Positions 1 through 7,052 of a stretch of DNA of 64,000 nt are shown piece after piece. Source of the stretch: Nostoc sp. LEGE 06077 (GTDB lineage Bacteria > Cyanobacteriota > Cyanobacteriia > Cyanobacteriales > Nostocaceae); contig NZ_JADEWI010000005.1 of assembly GCF_015207705.1 (NCBI RefSeq), positions 1 through 64,000 of the forward strand, read 5' to 3'. The notes beneath the pieces were generated by a model, which was not told the origin of the DNA, made no database searches, and saw nothing but the letters and a program-made list of their open reading frames with translations. How positions within the stretch are numbered: position 1 is the stretch's first letter; each line of letters opens with the position of its first letter. Made by a program: the position numbers and the translations under genes.

Positions 1-67
1 CCGGATGCACACCACACAGCCGTTTGAATTCTTCTGGTTTGAGGTTCTTTACCTTTTCGTAGCTCAT
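1..67 (-). CDS. IS5-like transposase, N-terminal fragment (runs off the left edge)
   Basis: The minus strand reads an ATG at 65-67 followed by 22 codons that continue off the window. The peptide starts MSYEKVKNLKPEEFKRLCGV, the usual N-terminus of IS5/IS4-type transposases in Nostoc. Only the first residues are visible, so the DDE catalytic domain cannot be judged. The end of the element lies between this gene and recJ. The family call is from memory of similar cyanobacterial transposases. Confidence 0.6.
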   Translation of the reverse strand, partial: MSYEKVKNLKPEEFKRLCGVHP

Positions 68-107
68 AGATGTCAAGAAAGCTCTCAGCTACTTTTCCCA
101 CGCTCAT

Positions 108-127
108 GGGACTTTTGCAAGAGGTCT
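108..127. mobile_element. Probable terminal inverted repeat of the IS5-like element
   Basis: The minus-strand reading AGACCTCTTGCAAAAGTCCC lies about 40 bases upstream of the transposase start and resembles the ends of cyanobacterial IS5-type elements. It would make base 127 or so the right boundary of the element, 65 bases before recJ. The other end is outside the window, so the pairing of the two repeats cannot be checked here. Confidence 0.45.
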
Positions 128-191
128 AATGTGTTGGAAAAGTGTTATCAGTTAAGAGTTACGCAACAACTCCCAACTATCGTCCTTCATC

Positions 192-2300
192 GTGCTAGAC
201 CGACCTTTAACAGAACGTTCACAAATTCGTAGGCGCTTACCCAATCAGCGTTGGCAAATTTACCCACAAAAAGTAGATTTAGCTGAAAAACTGGCAAGTT
301 TAACTAATCTTTCCCCTATTATCAGCCAGTTATTAATTAATCGGGGAATTGAAACACCAGCGCAAGCACAAGCATTTTTAGAACCAGAATCGATAGTTTT
401 ACCTTCGCCTTTAGAAGAATTTCCTGATTTGGCGATGAGTGTGGAGTTGTTGCAAGAGGCGATCGCATCTCAAAGTAAAATTGCTATTTGTGGGGACTAT
501 GATGCAGACGGGATGACTAGCACTGCATTACTCTTGCGGAGTCTCCGGGCTTTAGGCGCGCAGGTAGATTATGCTATCCCTAGTCGGATGCACGAAGGTT
601 ACGGTATTAACAAACGCATCGTTGAAGAATTTCATAGTGAAGGTGTCAGGCTAATTCTCACTGTCGATAATGGTATCTCTGCTTATGAACCCATTGCTAG
701 AGCCAGAGAACTCGGCGTAAAAGTCATTGTCACCGACCACCACGACATCCCGCAACAATTACCCCCAGCCGATGCGATTCTCAACCCCAAACTCATCGCT
801 GAATCTTCACCTTATCGCGGTGTGGCTGGTGTTGGTGTTGCATATATTTTGGCGGTTTGTCTCGCACAACAGCTAGGCGAAACCAGAGGCTTAATTCAGC
901 CAATGCTAGAATTATTCACTTTGGGAACTATTGCAGATTTAGCACCTTTAACTGGTGTCAATCGCCGCTGGGTAAAACGTGGTTTAAAACATTTACCTAA
1001 ATCTAAGTTACCAGGAGTGCAGGCGTTAATCCAAATAGGGGGTGTGCAAGCCAAGGAGGCAGGGCAGGGGGGCAGGGGAGCAGGGGAGAAAAATTCTTCT
1101 AAATCCCTCAAACCAGAGGATATCGGCTTTCGTCTAGGGCCAAGAATTAACGCTGTTGGTCGCATTGGTGATCCGCAGACGGTGATTGATTTGCTGACTA
1201 CTGATGATATAGGAATTGCGCTGACAAGAGCAATGCAGTGTGAACAAACAAACACCAGTCGTCAGCAAATGTGCGAGGAGATTGAACAAGAAGCGATCGC
1301 TTATGTAGAATCAGAATTCATCGCCTCTTTACCCCAAGACCGGGTATTGGTTGTTGTGCAACCAGAGTGGCATCATGGGGTAATTGGGATTGTCGCCTCT
1401 CGCTTGGTAGAACGCTACGGTGTGCCTGTTTTTATTGGTACTTATGAAGATGCAGGACACATCCGCGGTTCAGCGCGGGGAATTCCTGAGTTTCATGTGT
1501 TTGAGGCGTTGGAATATTGTCGAGATTTGTTAGGTAAATTCGGCGGACACAAAGCAGCGGGTGGATTTTCATTACCAGCAGAAAATTTAGAATTGGTGCG
1601 ATCGCGGTTAATTGATTTTGCTAACCAGTGTCTAGAACCGCAACACCTCAAGCCACTCCTCAAAATTGATGCTCAAGCTAATTTTGATCAGATCAATCAC
1701 CAGCTTTTTCAACAATTAAATGCTCTCCATCCTTGCGGTATCGATAACCCCGATCCAATTTTTTGGACAGCAAATGTCCAAGTCATGGAACAGCAAATTG
1801 TGGGGAAGGGTCATATTAAGGTGAAACTAGCCCAAACTATCAATAATCAGCAGTATACAATTAAGGCGATCGCTTGGCGTTGGCGTGATTATTACCCTTT
1901 ACCCCAGCGAGTTGATGTAGCTTACAAGTTACGCGAAAATACTTTTAACGGTAATAGCACTATTGAGTTGGAGTTGGTAGGGGTGAGATTAACAACAGTC
2001 TCCTCTCAAATCTTTTACAATTCCCCCACGCACCCACTCAAAACTTCTTTTCACTACCAGGAACGTCAATATACTTGTGGTATTTATCAAAATAATTATT
2101 TACCGGAACTCAGAATCAAAAATCCTGAAGGCAAAATTCTCGTTATGCACCCAGGAAATATCATCGGACTATTGGGAACCAGTCGTGAAGAGGCTATAGA
2201 GGTTGATATATCTCAACCGCAATATGATTCCATTATTCAAGCTGCCTTGCAAGCATTATCATACATAAAGCAGAATTCAGGAGTCAGGAGTCAGAATTAG
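192..2300 (+). CDS. recJ: Single-stranded-DNA-specific exonuclease RecJ
   Basis: RecJ degrades single-stranded DNA 5' to 3' in recombination and mismatch or excision repair, using two metal ions. The DHH-family motifs are intact: GDYDADG at residues 101-107, TDHHD at 181-185, and the DHHA1-type GGHKAAGGF signature near residue 455. The start is a GTG at 192. At 702 residues it is longer than the roughly 580-residue enterobacterial enzyme; part of the excess is a C-terminal extension and part is a low-complexity insert at about residues 285-300, encoded by a G-rich heptamer repeat. The last residues (QNSGVRSQN) are also encoded by repeat-like DNA. An IS-like element ends just upstream and may influence its promoter. 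There is no obvious operon partner. Confidence 0.95.
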   Translation: MLDRPLTERSQIRRRLPNQRWQIYPQKVDLAEKLASLTNLSPIISQLLINRGIETPAQAQAFLEPESIVLPSPLEEFPDLAMSVELLQEAIASQSKIAICGDYDADGMTSTALLLRSLRALGAQVDYAIPSRMHEGYGINKRIVEEFHSEGVRLILTVDNGISAYEPIARARELGVKVIVTDHHDIPQQLPPADAILNPKLIAESSPYRGVAGVGVAYILAVCLAQQLGETRGLIQPMLELFTLGTIADLAPLTGVNRRWVKRGLKHLPKSKLPGVQALIQIGGVQAKEAGQGGRGAGEKNSSKSLKPEDIGFRLGPRINAVGRIGDPQTVIDLLTTDDIGIALTRAMQCEQTNTSRQQMCEEIEQEAIAYVESEFIASLPQDRVLVVVQPEWHHGVIGIVASRLVERYGVPVFIGTYEDAGHIRGSARGIPEFHVFEALEYCRDLLGKFGGHKAAGGFSLPAENLELVRSRLIDFANQCLEPQHLKPLLKIDAQANFDQINHQLFQQLNALHPCGIDNPDPIFWTANVQVMEQQIVGKGHIKVKLAQTINNQQYTIKAIAWRWRDYYPLPQRVDVAYKLRENTFNGNSTIELELVGVRLTTVSSQIFYNSPTHPLKTSFHYQERQYTCGIYQNNYLPELRIKNPEGKILVMHPGNIIGLLGTSREEAIEVDISQPQYDSIIQAALQALSYIKQNSGVRSQN
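1050..1088 (+). repeat. G-rich short tandem repeat inside recJ
   Basis: A run of imperfect GGGGAGCA/GGCAGGG-type heptamers lies in frame inside recJ and encodes a Gly/Ala/Glu-rich loop between conserved blocks. The same repeat class occurs between genes elsewhere in the window (for example 34165-34177). The insertion keeps the reading frame, so the protein is probably still made. Confidence 0.75.
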
Positions 2301-2390
2301 AATAGTTTTTATACTTAGCCTTTAGAATTTAATAGTATATTTTATTACTTTTAGATCCTATAAATGCTGAGTCATGAATACTGATGTTTC

Positions 2391-2413
2391 ACTCAGCACT
2401 CAGCACTCAGCAC
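2391..2413. repeat. Short tandem heptamer repeat (ACTCAGC, three units)
   Basis: Three ACTCAGC heptamers lie between convergent recJ and psb30. Together with TGCTGAGT at 2366-2373 they can form a stem-loop. Related copies occur at 21431-21452 and 23056-23079. Such heptamer repeats are typical of heterocyst-forming cyanobacteria. Confidence 0.7.
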
Positions 2414-2422
2414 TTGAAACTC

Positions 2423-2557
2423 TTACAGGTTGCCGTTGCGAAAAGCCAAAACAAAAATTACAGCAGGCCCAGCAATGACAATTAGTGCTACAGAGAGTAG
2501 CTGGAAAATAACTTCCCAATTGATACTGGTGACAGCGCTAATGATACCGTCAAACAT
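2423..2557 (-). CDS. psb30: Photosystem II protein Psb30 (Ycf12)
   Basis: A 44-residue protein translated from ATG 2555-2557 to TAA 2423-2425. It begins [20 protein letters not shown] and continues with a single hydrophobic segment (about residues 17-38) ending in FRNGNL. This matches Psb30/Ycf12, a one-helix subunit at the edge of photosystem II that stabilises the complex in the thylakoid membrane. It is divergent from the YkgJ-like gene, with 131 bases between their starts. Length and sequence fit the family closely. Confidence 0.9.
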   Translation of the reverse strand: MFDGIISAVTSINWEVIFQLLSVALIVIAGPAVIFVLAFRNGNL

Positions 2558-2688
2558 TTTTCTCTTTCCTCCCAATTATCTTAAAACAGTTCGATAATCA
2601 ATTCAGTTGCAAAACCCGCATTTGATCATATCCGGCAATGGTATGCGAGTTTTAATTTACTTAACAAAATTATAGGAAAAAACATAAA

Positions 2689-3039
2689 ATGGCAAACTGG
2701 CAATGTGTCAAACAATGTGGAGCCTGCTGTAATCTCGACCCAGCAGAACGCCCCGATTTAGAGGAATATCTCTTGCCAGAGGAGTTAGAACTTTACCTAA
2801 GTATGGTAGGCAAAGATGGCTGGTGCATTAATTTCGACCACGATACAAGAGAATGCCAAATTTACCCCAACCGTCCGCGGTTCTGTCGGGTAGAAACTGA
2901 GGCGTTTCAAGATATGTATGGGATTGAACCAGAAGAACTCAATGATTTTGCTATAGATTGCTGTCGCCAACAAATTGAAGGGGTCTATGGCGATCGCAGT
3001 TTGGAAATGCTGCGCTTTGATAAAGCCGTGGGGATTTAA
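2689..3039 (+). CDS. YkgJ-family cysteine-cluster protein
   Basis: A 116-residue protein with an N-terminal CVKQCGACC block and further cysteines at CQIYPNRPRFC and in DCCRQ. This spacing is that of the YkgJ/CxxCxxCC family, thought to bind zinc or an iron-sulfur cluster; its biochemical role is not established. It has no signal peptide, so it is cytoplasmic. The ATG at 2689 follows an A-rich stretch without a strong Shine-Dalgarno. Its position next to psb30 looks like a conserved cyanobacterial pairing, though that is from memory. Confidence 0.85.
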   Translation: MANWQCVKQCGACCNLDPAERPDLEEYLLPEELELYLSMVGKDGWCINFDHDTRECQIYPNRPRFCRVETEAFQDMYGIEPEELNDFAIDCCRQQIEGVYGDRSLEMLRFDKAVGI

Positions 3040-3158
3040 AGTTATATGAAGTTAGTTCTAATCTAAACAGATCTGAAATAGCCAGAATTCTGGGTCATAC
3101 CATTTCACTTGATAGAGCATAAAAATACATATAAATAAATGTTCGTTGAGTGCATCTG

Positions 3159-3359
3159 TCCCGCCTCGGAATTCATTCCGAGTCTCATAGCGCAAGTCAT
3201 CTGAAGATGACTCAACCAAAAATGTCTTCCAGTCCATGCTTTGTGGACTTTGGCTATGAGCCTGGAACTTTGGTTCTAGGCGGGATGTGGTTTAACACTT
3301 GTGTGTACATGGTAGGTTCCCTTGACCGAAGGTCGATGAGCAAGGAAGAACTAGCCTAC
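3159..3359 (+). ncRNA. Candidate structured RNA (multi-branched fold)
   Basis: This stretch lies in a gap of about 690 bases and folds cleanly by eye. An outer stem TCCCGCCT (3159-3166) pairs with AGGCGGGA (3278-3285). Inside are hairpins CTCGGAA/TTCCGAG (3165-3182) and AGTCATCT/AGATGACT (3195-3212). A second-level stem AACCAAA (3214-3220)/TTTGGTT (3269-3275) encloses hairpins AGTCCA/TGGACT (3231-3249) and GGCT/AGCC (3252-3262). Downstream, GTTC-CCTTG pairs with CAAGG-GAAC around a GACC/GGTC hairpin (about 3316-3351). Stacked stems on this scale are unlikely by chance. It could be a solitary omega-RNA/HEARO-like element left by an IS element, or another ncRNA; I cannot assign a family. The strand is inferred. 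Confidence 0.5.
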
Positions 3360-3728
3360 TCTGATAACTGACTCCTAAATTCTGTTTTGATAACTAAAGT
3401 TGCAGTATGAACTATTATTACCTGTTAAATTATGCTTTAAGGCAGTTCCTGTAAAGCTTGAGAACTTCTTTAAGGTAGATAATACAACCTTTACAAGGGG
3501 TAAATTTTACTACTATGGGATTTTTGGATTGACTATATATCAGGTTAATGTCAGAGAATGTTGACTTTCTCAACATTTCTTTAGATAATTTTAGGGTGTG
3601 TAGCGTCAAAATGAAATTAGTTCCGTATAGCAAAATACAAAACCCTAGTTACAAGTCTAATCTCTGTCATGTTTGTTTCCTACAATAAGTGGGAATACTA
3701 TCTACGTATAAATGTGTGAGTAAAAATC
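3360..3728. other. Intergenic region without a recognisable gene
   Basis: AT-rich spacer between the structured element and the DUF4327 gene. An open frame on the minus strand (3430-3633) has no family resemblance or convincing start. The bases just before 3729 should hold the promoter of the DUF4327 gene; I see no clear operator. Confidence 0.5.
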
Positions 3729-3965
3729 ATGAGTGTGAATACGGTGCCTTCTATCAATTACTACTCTTTAGATGTAATCCAAGACGAAGCACGCCGACTG
3801 GTGCATAAAGGGATGGTTAGCCGACAACAGCCAATATATACACTCTGCCAATACATCCCAGCGAGAGAGTGGGTGTGCGTTGAATGTGAATTAGAAAAAT
3901 GCGATTTTCTTCTGCGCGATCGCATTGGCGACCTCATTGGTCGTGAGCAATGGGACAATGACTAA
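3729..3965 (+). CDS. DUF4327-family protein
   Basis: A 78-residue soluble protein, MSVNTVPSINYYSLDVIQDE and onward, ending DRIGDLIGREQWDND. The Q-P-I-Y-x-L-C-x-Y-I-P-x-R-E-W block is characteristic of the DUF4327 family, which as far as I know is restricted to cyanobacteria and has no assigned function. Two Cys (CVEC) lie in the middle, possibly metal-binding. It appears monocistronic, and the strong hairpin at 4267-4308 would end its transcript. Confidence 0.75.
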   Translation: MSVNTVPSINYYSLDVIQDEARRLVHKGMVSRQQPIYTLCQYIPAREWVCVECELEKCDFLLRDRIGDLIGREQWDND

Positions 3966-4010
3966 TTAGTCCCTGATTTCTGATTTTGGATTGGGAGTAT
4001 ATTTTTTTGG

Positions 4011-4124
4011 ATGTTTAACTCGGACAAAGAACAATTTACCGCCCAACCTTCTGAAGGTACAGTCTCTAGTTTTTTACAAATATTCCCTGATCCAGAGTCT
4101 TCTATTATTTTTCTTGGCAAATAA
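4011..4124 (+). CDS. Possible small protein (37 aa)
   Basis: An open frame from ATG 4011 to TAA 4122-4124 encodes MFNSDKEQFTAQPSEGTVSS and a hydrophobic C-terminal third (FLQIF, SSIIFLGK). It is 45 bases downstream of the DUF4327 gene and upstream of a good terminator, so it would be co-transcribed. I see no family resemblance and no strong ribosome-binding site. It may be a chance frame. Confidence 0.25.
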   Translation: MFNSDKEQFTAQPSEGTVSSFLQIFPDPESSIIFLGK

Positions 4125-4266
4125 GCATTGCAGAACCACTAAAATTTGATGTAAACAACTTTTCTCAGCAGCATTGACGAAATCATAGCCTACCGTGAGT
4201 TTATCCAGAAAAGTTGTTGCGTAAATCCAATTTCATAACTTTGAGTATTTTATCTAAATTAATTAA

Positions 4267-4308
4267 CCGGGGCAGTTTTCTATCTCTAACTGCTCCGGTA
4301 ATTTTTTT
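4267..4308 (+). terminator. Rho-independent terminator
   Basis: CCGGGGCAGTT (4267-4277) pairs with AACTGCTCCGG (4288-4298), giving an 11-bp stem with one G-T pair. It is followed by TAATTTTTTT. The T-run on the plus strand marks it as the end of the DUF4327 transcript. Confidence 0.8.
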
Positions 4309-4376
4309 GTAGGTACGTAATTTTTCTGCTTAACTGTTCGTTACATACTTATAAACTTTACCAGCAATTTAAGTTT

Positions 4377-5432
4377 TCACCTCAATGTAATCACTGAATT
4401 TTTTGCTCTCGTGACTGTTGCTGTACTCCCTCTTTTAACTAAAAACGGAGAGAGAAGAATATTGTCTACAGGTTTTCCCTCAAATAACTCCAGCAACATG
4501 GTCATAGCAAATTCACCCATTTCTACCATCCGTTGACTGACTGTTGTCAGTGGTGGGGTAATGTAACTGGCCAGAGCAATATTATCAAATCCCACAAGGC
4601 TCAAATCTGCTGGTACGGAAATATTTAGTTCTTTACAGGCTAAGAGAGCGCCAATTGCGACCATATCGTTGTAGCAAAAGATGCCTGTTACGCCAGCATT
4701 AACTAGTTGAGAGAGCATTTTTTTGCCAATGTCAATATCGCTGATTGCTTGCTCATCCCGATGTGGAATTGCGACCCAATCTGTATTTTGTGTTAGACCT
4801 GCTTGAGTTAGAGCTATTTGATATCCTTCTAGGCGCTGTTGGTCGGCTTTGCTACCATCACCCACACCTAAATAACCGATACGAGTGTGTCCTAAATCTA
4901 GGAGATGTTCTACAGCTAAACAGCCACCTAGGCGGTCATCTATGGTGACTGAGTGAAAGGTTTCATTTTGATCTGCTGTGTCGATGTTAATTAAAACTGT
5001 CGGCACAGTAAATTGGGTTAACTGCTTGGTATAGTGTTTACCTATGCGTGAGTCAGCGACTAAAATTCCGTCAACTCTCCGGTAATGAAAATTCTCAATC
5101 GCAGCTATTTCCTGCTCAAAATCTCCATGTGAAGCATTTAACAACACATTTAAGCCAGCAAGTCGCGCAACTTGTTCAACTCCCTCAACTAACTCACCAA
5201 AAAAGGGATCGGCTATGGATGTGACAATTACCCCAACGGTATAAGTGCGCTGATTTTGTAAACTTTGGGCGATCGCATTTGGTACATAATTCATTTCTTG
5301 CGCCAGTCTTTTGATTTCCTCCCGCACCTTAGAACTAATCAAAGGACTGTCTCGTAAAGCGCGTGAAACTGTTGAATGAGAAACGCCTGCTTTGCGAGCA
5401 ATATCTTCAATGGAAATCTTTCGTTTACTCAT
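4377..5432 (-). CDS. frtR: LacI-family transcriptional repressor FrtR (fructose operon)
   Basis: A 351-residue LacI/GalR regulator. An N-terminal helix-turn-helix (ISIEDIARKAGVSHSTVS, about residues 5-22) and hinge are followed by a periplasmic-binding-protein-like sugar domain (TVGVIVTSIADPFFGELVEG). I chose the ATG at 5430-5432 (MSKRKIS). An in-frame upstream extension would run through both operators and lacks homology. The gene is divergent from frtA, with two identical 14-bp operators between them. By analogy with FrtR of Anabaena variabilis it should repress the transporter genes until fructose is present. The specific sugar is inferred from gene order and family, not read from the binding pocket. 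Confidence 0.8.
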   Translation of the reverse strand: MSKRKISIEDIARKAGVSHSTVSRALRDSPLISSKVREEIKRLAQEMNYVPNAIAQSLQNQRTYTVGVIVTSIADPFFGELVEGVEQVARLAGLNVLLNASHGDFEQEIAAIENFHYRRVDGILVADSRIGKHYTKQLTQFTVPTVLINIDTADQNETFHSVTIDDRLGGCLAVEHLLDLGHTRIGYLGVGDGSKADQQRLEGYQIALTQAGLTQNTDWVAIPHRDEQAISDIDIGKKMLSQLVNAGVTGIFCYNDMVAIGALLACKELNISVPADLSLVGFDNIALASYITPPLTTVSQRMVEMGEFAMTMLLELFEGKPVDNILLSPFLVKRGSTATVTRAKNSVITLR

Positions 5433-5479
5433 GTTTACCACGACCCTAGGTAACTTAAACAAAATTAACACAAATTTTA

Positions 5480-5493
5480 TGCACACCTGTGCA
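5480..5493. promoter_or_regulatory. Operator 1 for the LacI-type regulator
   Basis: TGCACACCTGTGCA is a 6+2+6 palindrome (TGCACA/TGTGCA) 47 bases upstream of the frtR start. An identical copy lies 34 bases further on, so the two sites are a little over three helical turns apart. Confidence 0.75.
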
Positions 5494-5513
5494 AAAATAA
5501 AAAGCATCAGGAA

Positions 5514-5527
5514 TGCACACCTGTGCA
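5514..5527. promoter_or_regulatory. Operator 2 for the LacI-type regulator
   Basis: A second exact copy of TGCACACCTGTGCA, with the flanking bases extending the symmetry to ATGCACACCTGTGCAT. Paired operators in the frtR-frtA divergent region suggest cooperative binding or looping and autoregulation. Confidence 0.75.
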
Positions 5528-5923
5528 TAAGCCTAATTCAAACATTAATAAAATCAGATTTAGCAATAGGTTCTTTTTGGAGAACCTGTTGCCAAAATTT
5601 GCAGAATTGGTTGAAGTCTTTAGATTATAAGATTTTTACCAATAGTTAATTAATGCTAAAAGCCCTCAGATAAATATGAGGGATCAATCTAAAAATCTGT
5701 CTAAAAAATTTTACCGACTTGAGTAAACTTTTCCCCCGCACAGGTTCAACTTTTAGCAACATCTCAAATAATGACAACTTTTTCCAGTCAAGCCGGAGTA
5801 AATATCTATCGTTAGGAGAAAGCAGAAAACAAAAGGCAGACGACAAAATTAAAAGAGGATTTTAGCTTAGTTAATATTTCTACACATATTTCCAGTTTTC
5901 CCCGCTTTTTTAATAGGATGTGA
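5528..5923. promoter_or_regulatory. Long leader between operators and frtA
   Basis: About 395 bases separate operator 2 from the frtA start. The segment contains a perfect hairpin AGGTTCT/AGAACCT (5568-5587) without a T-run. No protein frame is convincing. The frtA promoter probably lies near the operators, leaving a long 5' untranslated leader. Confidence 0.4.
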
Positions 5924-6976
5924 ATGAATGTGAAAAAACAGGCGATGTCCAAGGACAAGCCGCTGCGCGTCTACGCAGCGACTTTATTAAGTATTGTCAG
6001 TGGTACTTTAGTCAGCTGCACCAATGTTTCTCCCAATGGCGACACAGCCACGAACACTGATACAAAAAATGTTACTGACACAACTACGCCGAGCAACAAC
6101 GGTGAGCGCAATGTTAAATTACGAGCCGTTGGTGTGACACTGGGCGATTTAAGTAATCCTTTCTTCGTCGTCATGGCACAAGGCGCGGAGAAAGAAGCCA
6201 AAAAAATCGGTGGGAATGATGTCAGAGTTACCGTTGTTTCTAGCGGATATGACCTGAATCAGCAATTTAATCAAATTGAAAACTTCGTCGCGGCGAATAC
6301 TGACATTATTATTTTGAATGCGGCTGACTCTAAAGGTATCAGACCAGCAGTTGAGCAAGCCAGAAAAGCAGGCAAGATTGTAATTGCGGTAGACACAGGC
6401 GTAGACGCAGAGGTAGATGCTACTGTCACCACCAATAACTTGCAAGCAGGAGAAATTAGCTGTCAATATATTGCCAATCGCCTCCAAGGTAAAGGCAATG
6501 TAGTCATAGTCAACGGGCCGCCAGTAGCTTCGGTAATTCAGCGAGTTGATGGCTGCTTGAAAGTCTTAGCCAAATATCCCGATATCAAAATCCTGTCTAA
6601 AGACCAGAACGCCGAAGGTAGCCGGGATGGGGGACTGAGAGTGATGAGCGATATTCTGGTAACTTTTCCCAAAATTGATGCTGTTTTTGCCATCAACGAT
6701 CCTAGCGGTGTGGGAGTAGATTTAGCCGCCAACCAAGCCAAACGCAGCGAATTTTTCATAGTCGGAGTTGACGGTGCGCCAGAAGCCATCCAAGCGATCG
6801 CCTCTAACGATAGCTTATATGCGGCAACTGCTACTCAAAATCCCAGAGGGATGACACAAACAGCAGTTCGGGTTGGTAACGATATCTTACATGGCAAAAA
6901 ACCCGCATCACCAGACATTTTGATTCCCGCCAAGTTGATTACCAAAGAGAACGTGAGTACATCAACAGGTTGGTAA
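5924..6976 (+). CDS. frtA: Fructose ABC transporter, periplasmic substrate-binding lipoprotein FrtA
   Basis: A 350-residue sugar-binding protein of the RbsB/XylF class. A basic N-terminus and hydrophobic stretch end in a lipobox (TLVSC, Cys about 32), so it should be lipid-anchored on the periplasmic side. The mature domain starts about residue 65 with GVTLGDLSNPFF and carries the typical NAADSKGI and DGAPEAIQAI motifs. It is the first gene of frtABC and lies downstream of the paired operators. A perfect palindromic repeat (5961-5980) encodes part of the region before the signal helix (KPLRVYA). A later ATG at 5945 is an alternative start that still precedes the palindrome. Confidence 0.85.
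   Translation: MNVKKQAMSKDKPLRVYAATLLSIVSGTLVSCTNVSPNGDTATNTDTKNVTDTTTPSNNGERNVKLRAVGVTLGDLSNPFFVVMAQGAEKEAKKIGGNDVRVTVVSSGYDLNQQFNQIENFVAANTDIIILNAADSKGIRPAVEQARKAGKIVIAVDTGVDAEVDATVTTNNLQAGEISCQYIANRLQGKGNVVIVNGPPVASVIQRVDGCLKVLAKYPDIKILSKDQNAEGSRDGGLRVMSDILVTFPKIDAVFAINDPSGVGVDLAANQAKRSEFFIVGVDGAPEAIQAIASNDSLYAATATQNPRGMTQTAVRVGNDILHGKKPASPDILIPAKLITKENVSTSTGW
5961..5980. repeat. Palindromic repeat inside the frtA signal-peptide region
   Basis: CGCTGCG (5961-5967) and CGCAGCG (5974-5980) form a perfect 7-bp stem with a 6-base loop. GC-rich palindromes of this kind occur between genes in Nostoc (compare 37786-37808). Here it is in frame within the lipoprotein leader. Confidence 0.65.
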
Positions 6977-7018
6977 GGGATTGGAAAGAAATCAGTCAAA
7001 AGTCAAAAGAAACTAATC

Positions 7019-7046
7019 TTTTTACTTTTGCCTTTTTACTTTTGCC
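7019..7046. repeat. Direct repeat upstream of frtB (two 14-bp units)
   Basis: TTTTTACTTTTGCC is repeated twice exactly and followed by a partial third copy just before the frtB start. It belongs to the short tandem repeat class seen throughout the window. Confidence 0.8.
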
Positions 7047-7052
7047 TTTTTA

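Noticed and set aside
896-1255. 119-residue minus-strand frame inside recJ
   Set aside because: It is the antisense shadow of conserved recJ codons.
3150-3371. 73-residue open frame
   Set aside because: It coincides with the multi-branched RNA fold and has no protein-like conservation pattern or ribosome-binding site.
3430-3633. 67-residue minus-strand frame
   Set aside because: Low-complexity, AT-driven translation with no family signal.
5433-5528. Longer N-terminus for FrtR
   Set aside because: The extension would be encoded by the two operators and has no LacI homology; the HTH begins right after the ATG at 5432.
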